Of a DNA stretch of 64,000 nucleotides, positions 35,143 through 45,124 are shown one piece after another. Source of the stretch: a bacterium (GTDB taxonomy: Bacteria > Planctomycetota > Planctomycetia > Planctomycetales > Planctomycetaceae); NCBI GenBank assembly GCA_016124895.1, contig WGMU01000016.1, positions 1-64,000 of the forward strand, written 5' to 3'. The notes under the pieces are model-generated. The model was given only the letters and a program-made list of their open reading frames with translations. It had not been told where the DNA came from and did not search any database. Position numbers and translations under genes: made by a program. The stretch's first letter is position 1, and each line of letters opens with the position of its first letter.

Positions 35143-37746
35143 GTGCGAGATTCTCAGATGGTCGAATCGGGTCACGACTGTCCAATGCCGCTCGACCGGC
35201 CTGACGCCGCGTCTGCCGGAGCACTCTCTGACGGCCGCAGGCAGCACTTGTCCGATGGCGTCTGGCGGTTTCCGCTGGTGGTTGTGATGCTGGCCGTCGC
35301 CGTCGGCATCGTGTTCGATCGCTATGCTCCTTGGTCGCTGACAGCGTACGTTGCTGCAGGAGTTACAGGGTTCGGGTTCTGGGGAGTTGCCCGGCAGACC
35401 CATCGACGGGAACTGGCGTGCTGGGGTCTGATCGTCGGATTCTGCAGTGCCGGCTCGCTGCATCACCAACTGGTTCTGAACGCTCCCGCAGCCGCTGAAC
35501 TGCAGCCACTGCTGAGCGAGGAGCCATTGCTCGTTCGCCTGAACGGGACGGCAATTGACCGGCCAACGCTGTTTGTCGCGCCGGTGCCGCGCTGGCAAGG
35601 CGAACGTCCGCAGCAGGACCTGACACGGTTCGATGTCGATTGCTCGGCGGTATTTCGTGATGGCCAGTGGCGACCAGTCTCCGGAGCGGTTCAGGTCGAC
35701 GTGTCCGGCGCAGTTGAGCACGTCGACACAGGCGACTTCGTCGAACTGTCCGGCTGGGCAAGCGTGCTGCCGCGGCCGCGTAACCCGGGACAGTTTGATG
35801 CGCGGGCCAGTCTGCAGAGTCGAGGACTGTGCGGTGTCCTGCGAGTCGAAAATCCGGGACTGATCGAGATCCGGCAGCACAGTCAATCACTGCGCAGCAG
35901 CGTGCGACGATTTCTGCGAACCAGGTTCGAGCAGACGCTGCGGCAGGGGCTGAGTGCGGACAACCTGCCGATTGCTCAGGCGATTCTGCTCGGCGATCGC
36001 GCGCTGTTGAGTACCGGAACGCGGTCGCTGTTCGTCGAAAGCGGCACGATGCACCTGCTGGCGATTTCAGGCCTGCATGTCGGAATCGTCGCGATGTTTC
36101 TGTACGGTCTGGCTCGCGGACTGCGATTCCCGCCGCGCGTCGTGACGCTGATCGTGCTGGGAATCCTGACGCTGTATATCGATGCGGCGGATGCCCGGCC
36201 GCCGATGATTCGCGCGTTTGTGCTGATTGCAATCTGGAGCTTCGGTCGTCTGCTGAACCGACCCTCGTTCTCGGCGAACAGCCTGGCACTCGCGGCGCTC
36301 GTCCTGCTGGGAACGAATCCGACGACGCTGTTTGATGTCGGTGCTCAGCTCTCGTTTCTGGCCGTCGCGACAATTCTGTGGTCCGTCGCGATCGGGCGGC
36401 GACGCCATGACGACTGGAACGTCGACGTCGCGGTTGCTCCGGACAGTCAGCGGGCACGCGACGCGCTGCGACCGAACTGGCAGCGCTGGCTGCTGGCATC
36501 GCTGCGAAGTCTGCGGCGGCCGATGGCCATCAGCGTAGCCATCTGGCTGATCTCGGCTCCGCTGACGGCAGCGACGTTTCACGTGCTCGCGCCGATTGGC
36601 ATTGTGCTCAACATCGTGTTGATTCCATTGACCGGCGTCGCGCTGTGCTTTGGATTTTCCGGACTGCTGATCGGCATCGTCTCACCCGGCCTGGCCGCGT
36701 TACCGTTGACGCTGTTCGGCGGCCTGCTGACGTTGGTGGTTGAGATCGTCGATCTCGCATCGCGATTCCAGCTCGGGCATGTCTACGTGGCATCTTCGCC
36801 GCTGTGGTGGCTGCTCGGGTTTTATGCCATCACTGCGGCGGCGATGCTCCTGACCGCGCAACGGCGACGGAAGGCACCATGCTGGTCGGGCGTTGTGTTG
36901 TGGCTGCTGTTCGGCCTTGTTCTGCCGAGGGCCGAGGCGACTGAGCGGCTCGGCGATCTGACCTGCACTGTGCTGTCCGTCGGGCACGGATTGTCGATCA
37001 TCGTCGAAACGCCGAATGGCCGCGTGCTGGTTTACGACTGCGGCGCGGCCGGGCGACCGGAATCCGCGGCCGTCACGTTACAGCGGGCGCTGCTCGAAAG
37101 CGGAATCACGCGGATCGACGGACTGCTGGTCTCACACGCCGACGCTGACCACTTCAACGGCGCCGAGTCGATTGCCGGGAAGATCCCGATTGGGCGTCTG
37201 CTCCTGAGCCGGCATTTCCCCGATGCCGATCAACCGGGCACACTGGCCCTGATTAATGCGGCTGATGATCGAGGTATCCCGCTGGAGTTCGTTCAACAGG
37301 GTGACCGGCTGCAACTCGACGATGCCGTTGCCATGCAGATTCTGCACCCCGCGGCACGCGACGAGTTTCTGTCAGACAATGCGGCGAGCATCGTGCTGCA
37401 GCTTGAGTTCGGTGGACGGCGAATTCTGCTGACCGGCGACCTTGAAGACGACGGGCTGCGGTCGCTGCTGAGACAGCCGCGGCGCGATATTGACGTGCTG
37501 CTCGCGCCGCATCATGGCGCGATTGCGGCCAGTCCGCCGGAACTTGCCGCCTGGGCTGCGCCGCGCATCGTTGTCGCCAGCGCCCGGCGCCGGTTTGACG
37601 CGAAACAGCTTGAAGACCGTTACGGATCAGACACAGACGTGCTGACAACCTCGCAGTCGGGCGCGATCGAGATTCGCGTTTCCCCGACCGGTGTGATCCG
37701 CACACGACGATTTCTGGATTCGGGTCAACAGGACATTCCGCCATAA
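35143..37746 (+). CDS. comEC: ComEC/Rec2 DNA-uptake channel protein
   Basis: An 867-residue membrane protein. After two N-terminal TM helices (VVVMLAVAVGIVFD and an adjacent one) comes a soluble OB-like/DUF4131 domain, then the competence channel core (LAISGLHVGIVAMFLYGLAR, RPPMIRAFVLIAIWSFGRLL), and a C-terminal metallo-beta-lactamase domain with HADADHFNGAES and LAPHHGAI. This is the complete ComEC layout for passage of single-stranded DNA across the inner membrane. Starts: GTG at 35143 immediately after the Rieske stop, or ATG at 35158; neither has a strong ribosome site. No comEA or comF gene is adjacent. Confidence 0.92.
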   Translation: MRDSQMVESGHDCPMPLDRPDAASAGALSDGRRQHLSDGVWRFPLVVVMLAVAVGIVFDRYAPWSLTAYVAAGVTGFGFWGVARQTHRRELACWGLIVGFCSAGSLHHQLVLNAPAAAELQPLLSEEPLLVRLNGTAIDRPTLFVAPVPRWQGERPQQDLTRFDVDCSAVFRDGQWRPVSGAVQVDVSGAVEHVDTGDFVELSGWASVLPRPRNPGQFDARASLQSRGLCGVLRVENPGLIEIRQHSQSLRSSVRRFLRTRFEQTLRQGLSADNLPIAQAILLGDRALLSTGTRSLFVESGTMHLLAISGLHVGIVAMFLYGLARGLRFPPRVVTLIVLGILTLYIDAADARPPMIRAFVLIAIWSFGRLLNRPSFSANSLALAALVLLGTNPTTLFDVGAQLSFLAVATILWSVAIGRRRHDDWNVDVAVAPDSQRARDALRPNWQRWLLASLRSLRRPMAISVAIWLISAPLTAATFHVLAPIGIVLNIVLIPLTGVALCFGFSGLLIGIVSPGLAALPLTLFGGLLTLVVEIVDLASRFQLGHVYVASSPLWWLLGFYAITAAAMLLTAQRRRKAPCWSGVVLWLLFGLVLPRAEATERLGDLTCTVLSVGHGLSIIVETPNGRVLVYDCGAAGRPESAAVTLQRALLESGITRIDGLLVSHADADHFNGAESIAGKIPIGRLLLSRHFPDADQPGTLALINAADDRGIPLEFVQQGDRLQLDDAVAMQILHPAARDEFLSDNAASIVLQLEFGGRRILLTGDLEDDGLRSLLRQPRRDIDVLLAPHHGAIAASPPELAAWAAPRIVVASARRRFDAKQLEDRYGSDTDVLTTSQSGAIEIRVSPTGVIRTRRFLDSGQQDIPP

Positions 37747-37765
37747 AACGGACGGTGCTCGCGAC

Positions 37766-39385
37766 TCAATCCAGACCGGGATGTGCGATCTTTTTCCAGT
37801 AGCTGTCGAAGTCAAAGTGCGGGCTGTTATCGAGATCGTGGCACTTGTAGCAGCCGGAGTTTTTCGCCTGCTCCAGCGTCGTGCGCATCAGCTTGCGGGC
37901 TTCGTCAAGCTTTTCATCTTCCACCAGCTCGATGTGCCGACTGCCGGGGCCATGACAGTTTTCGCAACCGCTGCCGAGCAGTTGCGGTGTCGACTTCTCG
38001 TTCAGATAGCCGGACTCGTAACGGAAAATTTCCTGTGGATCCCAGCCCGTCACGTGGCACGCGAGGCACTCGGGATCGTAAATCCGGGGGATCCCGCGAC
38101 GGCCCTTCCGCAGACTCTCGAACGCTTTTGCGTGACCGGTTTCCTTCCACTTCTCAAACGCCTTCGTGTGGCACTCCCCGCACTTTTCGGAACCGACAAA
38201 TGAGGCGCCGCTGCGGTGTGGCAGTGCAGGTTCTGTTTCGGCCAGGTTCGAGTCCTTCAGCATGTCCTGGTAGAAACGCATCAGGTCGAGCATTTCCGGC
38301 GGGTCTTTGAACCGCTCGCCGTCGAGTCTGACCATCTCGAAGCGAACCGGGTTGTCGGCTGAATCGGGATACCAGCCGGCCACGCCGACGTTCTTGCCCT
38401 TATGGCCGACGACGATCAGCGTCGACTTGCCGATTTGCGTTGGGTTGTCCGCGTACGGCTCTTCGACAGGACCGGTGCTGAAAACAATCTGGAACTCCGG
38501 ATGCTGCTGCGCAAGTTGCTTCGACGTTTCCAGCCGGCAGTGGGACAGCAGAACCATCAGGTCCACGTTTTCCGCCTGCAGAGCTGCCTGTGTTCTGGCC
38601 AGAGCTTCGTCGGGATCCGAGACGGTCACGCCGGCATCCGCCAGACCGCCGATCTGTTCTGCAAGTGCCGGCTCGATGACCGACGTAATGCCGATGCGTT
38701 TGCCACCGGATTCGATCACTTTGAACGGAATCGGCGTTCCGAGGTCCGGCGAATCAAACAGGACGACGTTGGCGCTCAGAAAGCTCAGGACACTGCCCGG
38801 GTCGTCTGGATCGGTGACGTGCTGCGAAAGCAGCCAGCCGCCGCCGAGCCGCAGCTCTTCTTCACCCATTGCCAGCGCTTCGTACTTCATTTTGCGGAGT
38901 GCGGTCAGCAGTGCCTGGAACTTGAACTGACTCTGCTGCCGGCTGCGTTTGAGCGTGCCGCCCAGGTCGAGCGGAATCGTGTGCCAGCCGCGGTCCCGCA
39001 ACTGCTGCAGCAGCGCGGCTCGTCGCGAAACGCCTCCATATTGCGGGTCCGAACAGCCACATGGTTCCAGATAGCCGTGCATCTGACCGGTGACCGCGAA
39101 CACGGCGGCCGGTTGTGGCCAGTTTTTGCAGTAAGCAGACGGCGTTGCCGATCCATCGCCGGCGGAGTGTTCCGTAGTCGCGCCTGCTTCTACCAGAGCG
39201 GCAGAATTCAGAACACTTGCTGCAGCGTCACCGGCAGCCGCCGGATCGGAAGCCTCAGCCCCGGAACCCTCGGAGCCGTGGGACGCTGTCCGCGAGCCAT
39301 CGGAATCGTCCGAGCATCCGGGCAGCAGCGTGCTGCCGAGCAGCAGCAGGATCAGCAGGGGCAGACGTTTCCAGCACAAGGACAT
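37766..39385 (-). CDS. Lipoprotein with nucleotidase-like domain and four c-type heme sites
   Basis: A 539-residue protein. The ATG at 39385 (AAGGAG upstream) gives a lipoprotein signal (LILLLLGSTLLPGC). About 90-370 resembles the UshA/5'-nucleotidase metallophosphatase fold, with VTGQMHGYLEPCGC, LDLGG and LLSHCRLE, but the GNHE and GHTH motifs are not recognisable. Four CxxCH heme motifs follow: CGECH near 398, CLACH near 437, CENCH near 473 and CYKCH near 513, a cytochrome c554-like domain. It is probably an electron-carrying protein on the periplasmic side. A DUF1573 gene lies 147 bases upstream on the same strand and is likely co-expressed. Confidence 0.85.
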   Translation of the reverse strand: MSLCWKRLPLLILLLLGSTLLPGCSDDSDGSRTASHGSEGSGAEASDPAAAGDAAASVLNSAALVEAGATTEHSAGDGSATPSAYCKNWPQPAAVFAVTGQMHGYLEPCGCSDPQYGGVSRRAALLQQLRDRGWHTIPLDLGGTLKRSRQQSQFKFQALLTALRKMKYEALAMGEEELRLGGGWLLSQHVTDPDDPGSVLSFLSANVVLFDSPDLGTPIPFKVIESGGKRIGITSVIEPALAEQIGGLADAGVTVSDPDEALARTQAALQAENVDLMVLLSHCRLETSKQLAQQHPEFQIVFSTGPVEEPYADNPTQIGKSTLIVVGHKGKNVGVAGWYPDSADNPVRFEMVRLDGERFKDPPEMLDLMRFYQDMLKDSNLAETEPALPHRSGASFVGSEKCGECHTKAFEKWKETGHAKAFESLRKGRRGIPRIYDPECLACHVTGWDPQEIFRYESGYLNEKSTPQLLGSGCENCHGPGSRHIELVEDEKLDEARKLMRTTLEQAKNSGCYKCHDLDNSPHFDFDSYWKKIAHPGLD

Positions 39386-39532
39386 GCCAGAACTCCTTAA
39401 CTGGCGGTGACTGAGCAGCAGGCAGAGGGTACTCAACGCGAACGTTGGTCAGTCCCCGTTGCCTGGAGCGTTTTCATTCAGCAACTGGCGGCTGTTATCT
39501 GGAGAGAGGTCGGTTCTGCAGCACACCGCAGG

Positions 39533-40765
39533 CTAACGCGAGGCGAACGTCGCCTTCAGAGTCAACTGTTCCGCCTTCGGATGGTTCGTCTTCAGCACAA
39601 TCGTTGCAGGATTCTCCAGGTTGCGGACGATTGGAGGTGCGCCGGGCGGGACTCTGATTTTCAGCCGCTGTCGAGGAATGCCCGTCGCCGACTTGTCCGC
39701 CTCGACCGTGACTTCCAGCCAGGCAGGATCAGTGCTGACGACGGAAACTTCGAGCGGTTCACTGAGCCCGGTGGCAAGCATCAGCAGTTCCATCTCGACG
39801 CCTTTTCCGGAATCGAATTCGGGCGTGGTGACAATGGACTTATCCACGATGTAGCGGGTCCCCGGCATGGGGAAGAACTGAAACGGAGCGAGCTTGATCG
39901 CTGTGACCGTTTGCGTGAACTCGGGCACATTCTCCAGATCGGTGTGCAGAGTCAGCGGGATCTCAGTCGTACCGACCGGCAGCGAATCGTCCGTCGAGAC
40001 TGTGACTCGATACCCGCATTTCGGCGGGACGGGCAGATTGTCCGGGTTGCCATCCAGCGCGGGTGGGTCGACTGAAATCAGCTCCCGTTGCAGCCCTTCC
40101 AGGTCGTTAGCGGACAGTGGTTTGAAACTGACCTTGAACGACTCGTTCGGACAATCGATGGACTGCAGGCTGAACTGATCATGAAAACGCGAGTAGAAGA
40201 CAAACGATTTCGAGACCGAGTCACCCTCTCGAACGGTTCCGAGTTGAAGGTGATCCGACGGGAACGTTGCCACTTCCGTAACAACATGACCGCGGACGAT
40301 CAGTCGAACTTCGCCATTCTCATGCTCCGGCGCGTTCGTGTGGATTGTTGCCGAGTGCTGAAAATGTTCGAGCTGGCTTTTGATTTCCCAGCTCAGATTG
40401 ATGGCCGTCGATTCACCGGGAGCCAGTTCCTGAGTACCGACTTCGCCGACCGTACACTGGCACGTCGACTTCCCCGCCTTCAGCTTCAGTGGAGCCTCGC
40501 CGTTATTGGTCACCTTGAATGCGTGCGAACCTTTCTCGTGAAGACGCATGGTGCCGAAGTTGTATTCCGTTTCGGCAAAGTCCGCCGTCGGCTGCGGGCC
40601 GTCTTTGACCGGACGCGGTGTATCAGGCAGGTCCGCGATGACGGGTTTCGCCAGCGGAGCATGTGCATCGACGCTGACGTTGCCGACGGAATGGCTCAAC
40701 CAGACGACGACGCTCAGCGAAAGCAGCAGAGAGGCGATTGACACCAGAATGGCTCCGGGACGCAT
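39533..40765 (-). CDS. Membrane-anchored DUF1573 protein
   Basis: A 410-residue protein with one N-terminal hydrophobic helix (AILVSIASLLLSLSVVVWL) that is a signal anchor. The DUF1573 domain (TEYNFGTMRLHEKGSHAFKV ... CQCTVGEVGTQELAPGESTAI) is an Ig-like fold whose CxC motif is a family feature. A second beta-sandwich (about 160-400) follows. Such proteins occur widely in Planctomycetota and Bacteroidota, with no settled function. It is upstream of the tetraheme cytochrome lipoprotein in the same direction, which suggests a shared extracytoplasmic task. Confidence 0.85.
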   Translation of the reverse strand: MRPGAILVSIASLLLSLSVVVWLSHSVGNVSVDAHAPLAKPVIADLPDTPRPVKDGPQPTADFAETEYNFGTMRLHEKGSHAFKVTNNGEAPLKLKAGKSTCQCTVGEVGTQELAPGESTAINLSWEIKSQLEHFQHSATIHTNAPEHENGEVRLIVRGHVVTEVATFPSDHLQLGTVREGDSVSKSFVFYSRFHDQFSLQSIDCPNESFKVSFKPLSANDLEGLQRELISVDPPALDGNPDNLPVPPKCGYRVTVSTDDSLPVGTTEIPLTLHTDLENVPEFTQTVTAIKLAPFQFFPMPGTRYIVDKSIVTTPEFDSGKGVEMELLMLATGLSEPLEVSVVSTDPAWLEVTVEADKSATGIPRQRLKIRVPPGAPPIVRNLENPATIVLKTNHPKAEQLTLKATFASR

Positions 40766-40934
40766 GAAGGAGTCTCCTGTTCAATAGACGGAACGAATGA
40801 CGCGACGGGACGCCGGCCTGACAAAACACCCGAAACCGGGCGAAAAACAACAGCGACGATGGTACGCGGAGTGGGCCTTGTGCGCTAAGTCTGCCTGAGG
40901 CTTCTGAGCGGGAATCGAGAACGAACAGAACCAG

Positions 40935-43900
40935 TCAGTCACGAACGGTCTCCCATTGCCGTTCGAGCCGCACTTCCGACACCGGGATTGCCGTGCCGAG
41001 TTCCTGAGCGAACAGCGACACCCGCAGTTCCTCGATCATCCAGCGGTAGTGTTCGAGGTTCGGGTCGAACAGTTCCCGCTGGCGGTGCTCCTCAGCGCGG
41101 CCGCGGTACCGCTGTTCGCATTCGGCAATCACCGTGTGGTTTTTCAAATCGCGGGCAGTCCCGGAACCGGCAACCTTTTTCAGTCGCTGGATGCAGGCTT
41201 CCAGATACCGCGGATACTGACGCAACCAGCCCCACTGCGTCGCCGTCAGGAAGCCAGGTGCCGTCAGCTCGCGTGTCTGAGCTTTCACATCGTCGACCGC
41301 ATACTTCCAGGCGGGCAGTTTCGTCTCCGCGATGACCTGCCGCAGCGCGCGATACTTCTTCATCAACGGCTCGACGACACCGACGACGTCCTGCACGGCG
41401 ACCGGGACCAGACTGCGAGCTTTCTTCAGTCGCTGCTGGAAGTCCGCCTCAGTCCGCGGGTACGGCCCCCTTTCCGGAAACAGTGCCCGGTCGACGATCA
41501 GGTCCATCAGGTTCTGGCGGAACACGGCCGCTCCGCCCATCGCCGCACTGAGCATCGTCCACTCGTTGAGCTGCGGCAGATTGTCGACCTGCGTTTTCAC
41601 CGACTTCTTCAGCGCAATCGCCGCCAGACGCCGGATGCCGGATCGCGTTTCGACGGCCGCTCGCGCCGGTTGATCGAACAGACGCAGCGCGGCCGTTTCG
41701 CCCTGATCGATCAGCGACGGATACGCGATGACCTGAACGCCGCCGCGAAGCACGTTGATCTGTGCCGACAGGTCGCCGAAGTTCCACTCCGTCAGGCCGT
41801 CGCGCGTCCACTGCGAATCGTCGATCTGCGCCGGACTGGTCGTCGCTCCGGCGGCGAGCGTTTTCCGTAACTGAGTGAGATCGCGGCCGGTCGCGAGTGT
41901 CTCGCCGTCTTCGTCAACGACGCGGACGTTCATCCGCAGATGTCCGGCCAGCCGATCGAGCTGAAAATCCGTCGGCGTGACACGCTCGGAACCGATCCGA
42001 GTCAGCAGCGCCGCAACGGTTTCCTCAAAGTCGCCCTGTCCGAATTCGAGCTTCGCCAGGATCTGCTTCGCCGTATCCGGCACCGGAACAAACTGCCGAC
42101 GAATCTGCTTGGGCAACGACTTAATCAGCGCGGTCACTTTCTCTTCCAGCAGCCCCGGCACGAGCCAGCCCAGCCGCCGCTGATCGAGCTGGTTGACCGC
42201 TTCCCGTGGCACGGTGATCGTCACGCCGTCTTCAGGAGAGCCGGGTTCGAGGTGATACTCCAGCGGCAGCGACATCTGCTGCACGGCGACCTCGTCCGGA
42301 AAGTCGTTCCCGGTGACCTGCTCCGTACCGACCCGACGCAGGTCCGACTTTTTCATCTGCAGCGGACGCGTCTGGCCGCGTCGATCGACCCGTTTCAGCC
42401 AGCGCCGCAGATCGTGCGAGTCAGCCACGTCCTGCGGGATCCGGTTGTCGTAAAACGCGAAGCGGTCATCGTCGTCGACGATCAGGTCGTACCGTCGCGT
42501 GCGAGTCTGCAGCCCTTCGAGTTCATCCATCAGCCGCCGATTGTGACGCAGAAACGGGAAGTCGACTTCGATATCGCCCTCGACAAGCCCGTGCCGAATC
42601 AGCATCTCGCGCGACTGTTCCGGATTGATCGTTGCGAACCGTGTCCGCCGCCGCGGCACAACCGGCAGGCCGAACAACGTCGCCTTTTCGTAGCACATCG
42701 CCGCGCCGGCCCGGCCGTCCCATTCCGGATCGCTGTACGTTCTTTTGACCAGATGTCCGGCGATCGGTTCGATCCAGTCCGGGTTGATCCTCGCAACAGT
42801 GCGCACATATCGCTTTGTCGTTTCAACGAGTTCGGCGGCGACGATCCACTTCGGCTTCTGACCGAACAGCCCCGAGCCCGGCCAGAGCTGCACCTTCTGG
42901 CCACCCGCCGCGGTGTACTCGAACTTGTCCGTCAGCAGCGCGATGTTCGAGACGAATCCTGTCAGCAGAGCGCGGTGAATCGCGTCTGAGTCGTCCTGTC
43001 GTTTGCCCGGCTTGAGCCCGGACTCCGCGGCGAGTTCCGACAACTGGTGGTGGATATCGGCCCATTCCCGCAGCCGGTTGAACGAGAGAAAGTTCTGCTG
43101 GCACGCTTTGCGGAGCTGGCCGCGCGACAGGTTGCCGCGCTGCTTGTGATAGAAGTCCCACAGTTTCAAGTAGCTCAGGAAGTCGGACTTTTCGTCCTGA
43201 AACTTCGCCTGCGCTTCGTCGGCCGCCTGCTGCTGGTCGACGGGCCGTTCGCGCGGATCCTGCAGTTCGAGCGCCGCAGCGATGATCAGGATCTCGTGCA
43301 GACAGTGCTCCTCGTGCCCGGCCAGCACGATGCGACCGACGCGCGGGTCGACCGGCAGTCGACTGAGCTGCCGTCCGACTTCCGTCAGCCGGTTCTGCTC
43401 GTCGAGTGCCCCCAGCTCGAACAGCATCCGGTATCCGTCGGTGATGTTTCCGGTGCGCGGCGGTTCGAGAAACGGAAACTCCTCCAGCGGCCCAAGCTTC
43501 AGCGCGGCAGTCTGGAGTATGACCGATGCCAGGTTCGTCCGCTGAATTTCCGGCGGTGTGTACTGATCCCGCGCGTTGTAGTCGGCTTCCGAGTACAGCC
43601 GGATGCAGATCCCCGGCGCGACGCGGCCACAGCGTCCGGCCCGCTGATTCGCCGACGCCTGCGAGACTGATTCGATCGGCAGCCGCTGCATTCGCGATCG
43701 CGGCGAGTAACGACTGATGCGAGCCGTGCCACTATCAATGACGTACCGGATTCCAGGTACCGTCAGCGAGGACTCGGCAACGTTCGTCGCGATCACGATG
43801 CGGCGATGCGACCCGGTCTGGAAGATGCGGTTCTGATCTTTGTTCGACAGCCGTGCGTAAAGCGGTAGAACGTCGGTCTGCTGACCGCGATTCCGCTCGG

Positions 43901-44969
43901 GCAGCAGCCGGCCACGCAGCGACTTTGCGGTGTCGTGAATGTCCCGCTCGGTCGGCATGAAGATGAGAATGTCACCCGGCCCCGCCGTTATCAGCTCATC
44001 GACCGCGTCGAGAACCGCCGTCTGCAGATCCGGTTCCGAGCGCCGCCGCTTTCCAACTCCGCGGCCTTTTCCGAATGCGGCCTTTTCCGTACCTGAGTCC
44101 GGCTGCACGTCTGGCCCGCCAGGTTGAAATGCGGCAGACGATTCTGACTCGGCCGCATCATCGTCCGAGACCACCGGTCGATAGCGAATCTCAACAGGGT
44201 AAGTCCGCCCGGCGACTTCGAGGACCGGCGCTGGTTTGTCAGTCGTTCCGAAGTGTTCAGCAAAGCGTGCGGCGTCGATCGTCGCCGACGTGATGATCAG
44301 CTTGAGGTCCGGTCGTCGCGGCAGAATCTGTTTCATGCGGCCAAGCAGAAAGTCGATATTGAGCGACCGCTCGTGCGCCTCGTCAATGATCAGTGTGTCG
44401 TACTGCTCAAAAAACGGATCGCCTTGTGACTCGGCCAGCAGGATGCCGTCGGTCATCAGTTTGACGTACGTCTTCGGGCTCGTCGTATCGGTGAAGCGGA
44501 CCTTAAAGCCGACAGCCGCCCCGACAGACGAACCGAGTTCGTCGGCGACGCGCGACGCGACCGACCGCGCCGCGATCCGCCGCGGCTGTGTATGCCCGAT
44601 CGTGCCCTCGACGCCGCGGCCCATCCCGAGGCAGATCAGCGGAAGCTGCGTCGATTTCCCCGAGCCGGTCTCGCCGCAGACGATGATCACCTGGTTGTCG
44701 CGAATCGCCTCCTCGATCTCTGCCCGGCGCGTCGCGATCGGCAGTTCCTCGTTGAGCTTGACCCCCGGCGTTCCAGCCGCCCGCTGCGACCGGCGTTCGA
44801 CCGACGCCTGCAACTGCTTCGTCAGCTTGTCGAGATTGCGATCAAACGGCTTTTTCGCCTGCGCGGCCCGCTCGATCGATGTCAGCAGCCGGCGCAGCGA
44901 AAACCGGTCAGCGAGCATCGCGTCACCGATCTGTTTTCGCAGTTGTTTGAAGTCCGGCGCGGATGACAC
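40935..44969 (-). CDS. hrpA: ATP-dependent RNA helicase HrpA (DEAH box)
   Basis: A DEAH-box helicase of about 1344 residues, the length of E. coli HrpA. Walker A is GETGSGKSTQLP, the DEAH box is LIIDEAHERS, motif III SATIDA, and motif VI QRAGRCGRVAPG. The helicase core is followed by HA2/OB-fold regions and the long DUF3418 C-terminal domain typical of HrpA. The reading frame stays open to 45095, but the family N-terminus (DFKQLRKQIGDAMLADRFSL) lines up with a GTG at 44969, which has GAGGGAG upstream; the extra 42 residues have no family match. In E. coli HrpA resolves stalled ribosomes. Confidence 0.93.
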   Translation of the reverse strand: MSSAPDFKQLRKQIGDAMLADRFSLRRLLTSIERAAQAKKPFDRNLDKLTKQLQASVERRSQRAAGTPGVKLNEELPIATRRAEIEEAIRDNQVIIVCGETGSGKSTQLPLICLGMGRGVEGTIGHTQPRRIAARSVASRVADELGSSVGAAVGFKVRFTDTTSPKTYVKLMTDGILLAESQGDPFFEQYDTLIIDEAHERSLNIDFLLGRMKQILPRRPDLKLIITSATIDAARFAEHFGTTDKPAPVLEVAGRTYPVEIRYRPVVSDDDAAESESSAAFQPGGPDVQPDSGTEKAAFGKGRGVGKRRRSEPDLQTAVLDAVDELITAGPGDILIFMPTERDIHDTAKSLRGRLLPERNRGQQTDVLPLYARLSNKDQNRIFQTGSHRRIVIATNVAESSLTVPGIRYVIDSGTARISRYSPRSRMQRLPIESVSQASANQRAGRCGRVAPGICIRLYSEADYNARDQYTPPEIQRTNLASVILQTAALKLGPLEEFPFLEPPRTGNITDGYRMLFELGALDEQNRLTEVGRQLSRLPVDPRVGRIVLAGHEEHCLHEILIIAAALELQDPRERPVDQQQAADEAQAKFQDEKSDFLSYLKLWDFYHKQRGNLSRGQLRKACQQNFLSFNRLREWADIHHQLSELAAESGLKPGKRQDDSDAIHRALLTGFVSNIALLTDKFEYTAAGGQKVQLWPGSGLFGQKPKWIVAAELVETTKRYVRTVARINPDWIEPIAGHLVKRTYSDPEWDGRAGAAMCYEKATLFGLPVVPRRRTRFATINPEQSREMLIRHGLVEGDIEVDFPFLRHNRRLMDELEGLQTRTRRYDLIVDDDDRFAFYDNRIPQDVADSHDLRRWLKRVDRRGQTRPLQMKKSDLRRVGTEQVTGNDFPDEVAVQQMSLPLEYHLEPGSPEDGVTITVPREAVNQLDQRRLGWLVPGLLEEKVTALIKSLPKQIRRQFVPVPDTAKQILAKLEFGQGDFEETVAALLTRIGSERVTPTDFQLDRLAGHLRMNVRVVDEDGETLATGRDLTQLRKTLAAGATTSPAQIDDSQWTRDGLTEWNFGDLSAQINVLRGGVQVIAYPSLIDQGETAALRLFDQPARAAVETRSGIRRLAAIALKKSVKTQVDNLPQLNEWTMLSAAMGGAAVFRQNLMDLIVDRALFPERGPYPRTEADFQQRLKKARSLVPVAVQDVVGVVEPLMKKYRALRQVIAETKLPAWKYAVDDVKAQTRELTAPGFLTATQWGWLRQYPRYLEACIQRLKKVAGSGTARDLKNHTVIAECEQRYRGRAEEHRQRELFDPNLEHYRWMIEELRVSLFAQELGTAIPVSEVRLERQWETVRD

Positions 44970-45124
44970 GGCGGGATCGTCTCCCTCATCGAGGCTCAAT
45001 GGGCCGCGGACTGTACTGGAGAATGCACACGCGAGGCAGTCGCAGGACTTGCGACCTTGAGAGGTGGCGATTACGAACCTCGCCTGCCACGACATTTCAA
45101 TCGGCTCAAGACTGCGAAAGCACC

